From positions 1 through 8,075 of the forward strand of contig CAYXXN010000128.1 in assembly GCA_964469055.1 (NCBI GenBank): DNA of 8,075 bases, read 5' to 3'. Every line of letters starts with the position of its first letter. The stretch's first letter is position 1. This document shows, one piece after another, positions 6,703 to 8,075 of the stretch. This stretch comes from CAYXXN01 sp964469055. Lineage in GTDB: Bacteria > Acidobacteriota > Thermoanaerobaculia > Multivoradales > JAHEKO01. Under the pieces are notes generated by a model. The model had not been told where the DNA came from. It did not search any database and worked only from the letters and a program-made list of their open reading frames with translations. The translations under genes were made by a program, and so were the position numbers.

Positions 6703-6815
6703 GCCTCGGAGGCCGTGAGCGATGCCCGAGGGGCGCGCACGTGCAAGGAGCGTTCGAGCACGGCGCGTAAGCGCCGCGCGCAGGACGCTCCGTCTCGGCC
6801 GAAGCGCCCCGAGGC
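6703..6815. other. Nested inverted-repeat element in the divergent intergenic region (possible structured RNA)
   Basis: Several complementary arms lie in perfect nested order. The core is CGGCGC (6761-6766) with GCGCCG (6771-6776), closed by GTAA, a GNRA-type tetraloop if read on the plus strand. Outside it GGAGCGTTC (6747-6755) pairs with GGACGCTCC (6783-6791) with one G-U pair. Then GGGGCGC (6730-6736) matches GCGCCCC (6804-6810), and GCCTCGG (6703-6709) matches CCGAGGC (6809-6815); these last two compete for two bases. The 8-bp palindrome GCACGTGC (6737-6744) sits in an internal loop. The whole lies between the two divergent promoter boxes, so neither predicted promoter would transcribe it. 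It could be a small RNA, a leader from an upstream promoter, a cruciform or protein-binding site, or a REP-like repeat. I recognise no named family. Confidence 0.5.
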
Positions 6816-6830
6816 ACCCCCGCCGCAGGC

Positions 6831-6839
6831 GTCTAGAAT
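6831..6839 (+). promoter_or_regulatory. Candidate -10 promoter box for the DUF885-type gene
   Basis: GTCTAGAAT contains the hexamer TAGAAT (6834-6839), close to the TATAAT consensus, followed by GCCG. It shares CTAGANTGCSG with the boxes at 3587-3597 (plus) and 6674-6664 (minus). No clear -35 is seen. Its position argues against the ATG at 6838, which would lie inside the box, and favours the GTG at 6853. Confidence 0.45.
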
Positions 6840-6852
6840 GCCGCCGCGAGAA

Positions 6853-8075
6853 GTGTCTCTCCTCCCTACCGAGATCCGTTGTTTCTCCGCGCTCCTCGCG
6901 GCCATGGCCCTCTTGCCGCTCGCGACGGCGGGCGGCACCGACCCCGAGGATCCCGAGACCGCCATGAACGAGACCGGCCGACGCTACGTCCACTTGGTCC
7001 TCCAAGTGGGAGCGCACGATCCAGACTACGTCGATGCCTACTACGGGCCCGCCGAGTGGAAGGCCGAGGCCGCTGCGGCGCCGCTCGGCCTCGACGAGCT
7101 CGAGCGGCGGGCCGCGGCGCTGGCGGCCGACCTCGCGGCGATGCGCCTCGAGGACGGCGCGCCCGAGCTCGTCCGCCTGCGCCACCGCTTCCAGAGCCGC
7201 CAGCTCGCGGCCCTGCGGGCCCGGCTGAAGATGCTCCGGGGGGAGCGCCTCGCCTTCGACGAGGAGTCGCAGGCCCTCTACGACGCGGTGGCGCCGCGCC
7301 ACGCGGCGGAGGACTTCCGAGCCGTGTTGGACGAGCTCTCGGCCCTGGTCCCCGGCGAGGGCAGCGTGGCGGCGCGCGTCGAGGCCTTCCGCTCCCAGTT
7401 CTACGTCGCCAAGGAGCGGCTCGACGCGGTCTTCCAGGCGGCCATCGCAGAGGCGCGGGAGCGCACGGGCCGGCGGCTGGCGCTCCCCGCGAGCGAGAGC
7501 TTCCGGATCGAGTACGTCACCGACCAGCCCTGGAGCGGTTACAACTGGTACCAGGGGAACTTTCAGAGCTTGATCCAGGTCAACACCGACCTGCCGGTCG
7601 GGATCGACCGCGCCCTCGATCTCGCCTGCCACGAGGGCTACCCCGGCCATCACGTCTACAACGCGCTCTTGGAGCAGCACCTCACCCGCGAGCGCGGCTG
7701 GCTCGAGTTTGCCGTCTATCCGCTCTTCTCACCCATGTCGCTCATCGCCGAGGGCAGCGCCAACTACGGCATCGAGGTGGCCTTCCCCGGCGAGGAGAAG
7801 CTCGCCTTCGAGCGCGAGGTGCTCTATCCCTTGGCCGGGCTCGACCCGGCGCGAGCCGCGGACTACGCCCGGGTCGTCGCCCTCACCAAACGCCTCTCCT
7901 ACGCCGGCAACGAGGCGGCGCGACGCTACTTGGACGGCGAGATCTCGGGCGAGGCGGCGGCCGCCTGGCTGGTCGACTACGCCCTCATGAGCCCCGAGCG
8001 CGCCGCCCAGCGGGTGCGCTTCTTCGACCGCTACAGGAGCTACGTCATCAACTACAACCTGGGCGAGGACCTGGT
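6853..8075 (+). CDS. Secreted DUF885-type putative zinc hydrolase/peptidase (3' end outside window)
   Basis: 407 codons are visible and the frame is open to the window edge. With a GTG start at 6853 the N-terminus is MSLLPTEIRCFSALLAAMALLPLATA, a good signal peptide with likely cleavage after residue 26. An ATG at 6838 would add five residues but overlaps the promoter box, and an ATG at 6904 would cut the signal peptide. The zinc-type motif CHEGYPGHHVYN (His260, Glu261, His266, His267) matches the HExxPGHH signature of DUF885 proteins. The third ligand is probably Glu300 in AEGSANYG, analogous to the downstream EG-A-Y of this family. A helical N-terminal half with many charged residues precedes it. 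DUF885 members are mostly described as uncharacterised, predicted metallopeptidases; export suggests peptide breakdown outside the cytoplasm. The spacing suggests a protein shorter than the common 550-600 aa. It diverges from the C25 peptidase gene. Confidence 0.8.
   Translation, partial: MSLLPTEIRCFSALLAAMALLPLATAGGTDPEDPETAMNETGRRYVHLVLQVGAHDPDYVDAYYGPAEWKAEAAAAPLGLDELERRAAALAADLAAMRLEDGAPELVRLRHRFQSRQLAALRARLKMLRGERLAFDEESQALYDAVAPRHAAEDFRAVLDELSALVPGEGSVAARVEAFRSQFYVAKERLDAVFQAAIAEARERTGRRLALPASESFRIEYVTDQPWSGYNWYQGNFQSLIQVNTDLPVGIDRALDLACHEGYPGHHVYNALLEQHLTRERGWLEFAVYPLFSPMSLIAEGSANYGIEVAFPGEEKLAFEREVLYPLAGLDPARAADYARVVALTKRLSYAGNEAARRYLDGEISGEAAAAWLVDYALMSPERAAQRVRFFDRYRSYVINYNLGEDL

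Noticed and set aside
6286..7680. 464-codon minus-strand open frame crossing the divergent intergenic region and the start of the DUF885-type gene
   Set aside because: It runs antisense through the HEGYPGHH-encoding gene, over both promoter boxes and out of frame into the peptidase gene; no domain is recognisable.

Overview
This is a very GC-rich bacterial window with dense genes, tight overlaps and strong G/C bias at third codon positions. The Ser/Thr kinase fused to a TolB/WD40-like propeller, the secreted gingipain-type peptidase and the short CTAGA-type promoter boxes suggest an Acidobacteriota-like organism (for example the Thermoanaerobaculia/Holophagae side). A gemmatimonad or deltaproteobacterial relative is possible. 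This placement is inferred from gene style only.

Left half (minus strand, 3505 down to 1): four genes that look like one polycistronic unit. In transcription order they are a ribbon-helix-helix antitoxin (3505-3272), a PIN-domain VapC-type toxin (3271-2846), a membrane Ser/Thr protein kinase with a C-terminal propeller sensor (2846-159), and the N-terminus of a FAD-dependent oxidoreductase that leaves the window (162-1). Every junction is zero-gap or overlapping (TAG|GTG, TGATG, TTGA), so the genes are probably translationally coupled. A toxin-antitoxin pair fused by overlap to a receptor-like kinase is the most interesting arrangement here.

Middle: a 119-bp divergent intergenic region (3506-3624) carries an extended -10 box for each direction and CCATC/GATG repeats that may be the antitoxin operator. 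The plus-strand gene 3625-4314 encodes a small secreted, cysteine-rich, calcium-loop-like protein of unknown function. It overlaps tail to tail by 14 bp with the next gene.

Right half: a secreted gingipain-like cysteine peptidase (family C25, 6658-4301, minus) and a secreted DUF885-type putative zinc hydrolase (6853 onward, plus, cut by the window end) diverge from a 194-bp intergenic region. That region holds two near-identical promoter boxes flanking a nested, collinear set of inverted repeats closed by a GTAA tetraloop. The two enzymes probably act on peptides outside the cytoplasm. I see no tRNA, rRNA, CRISPR array, insertion sequence or integrase.
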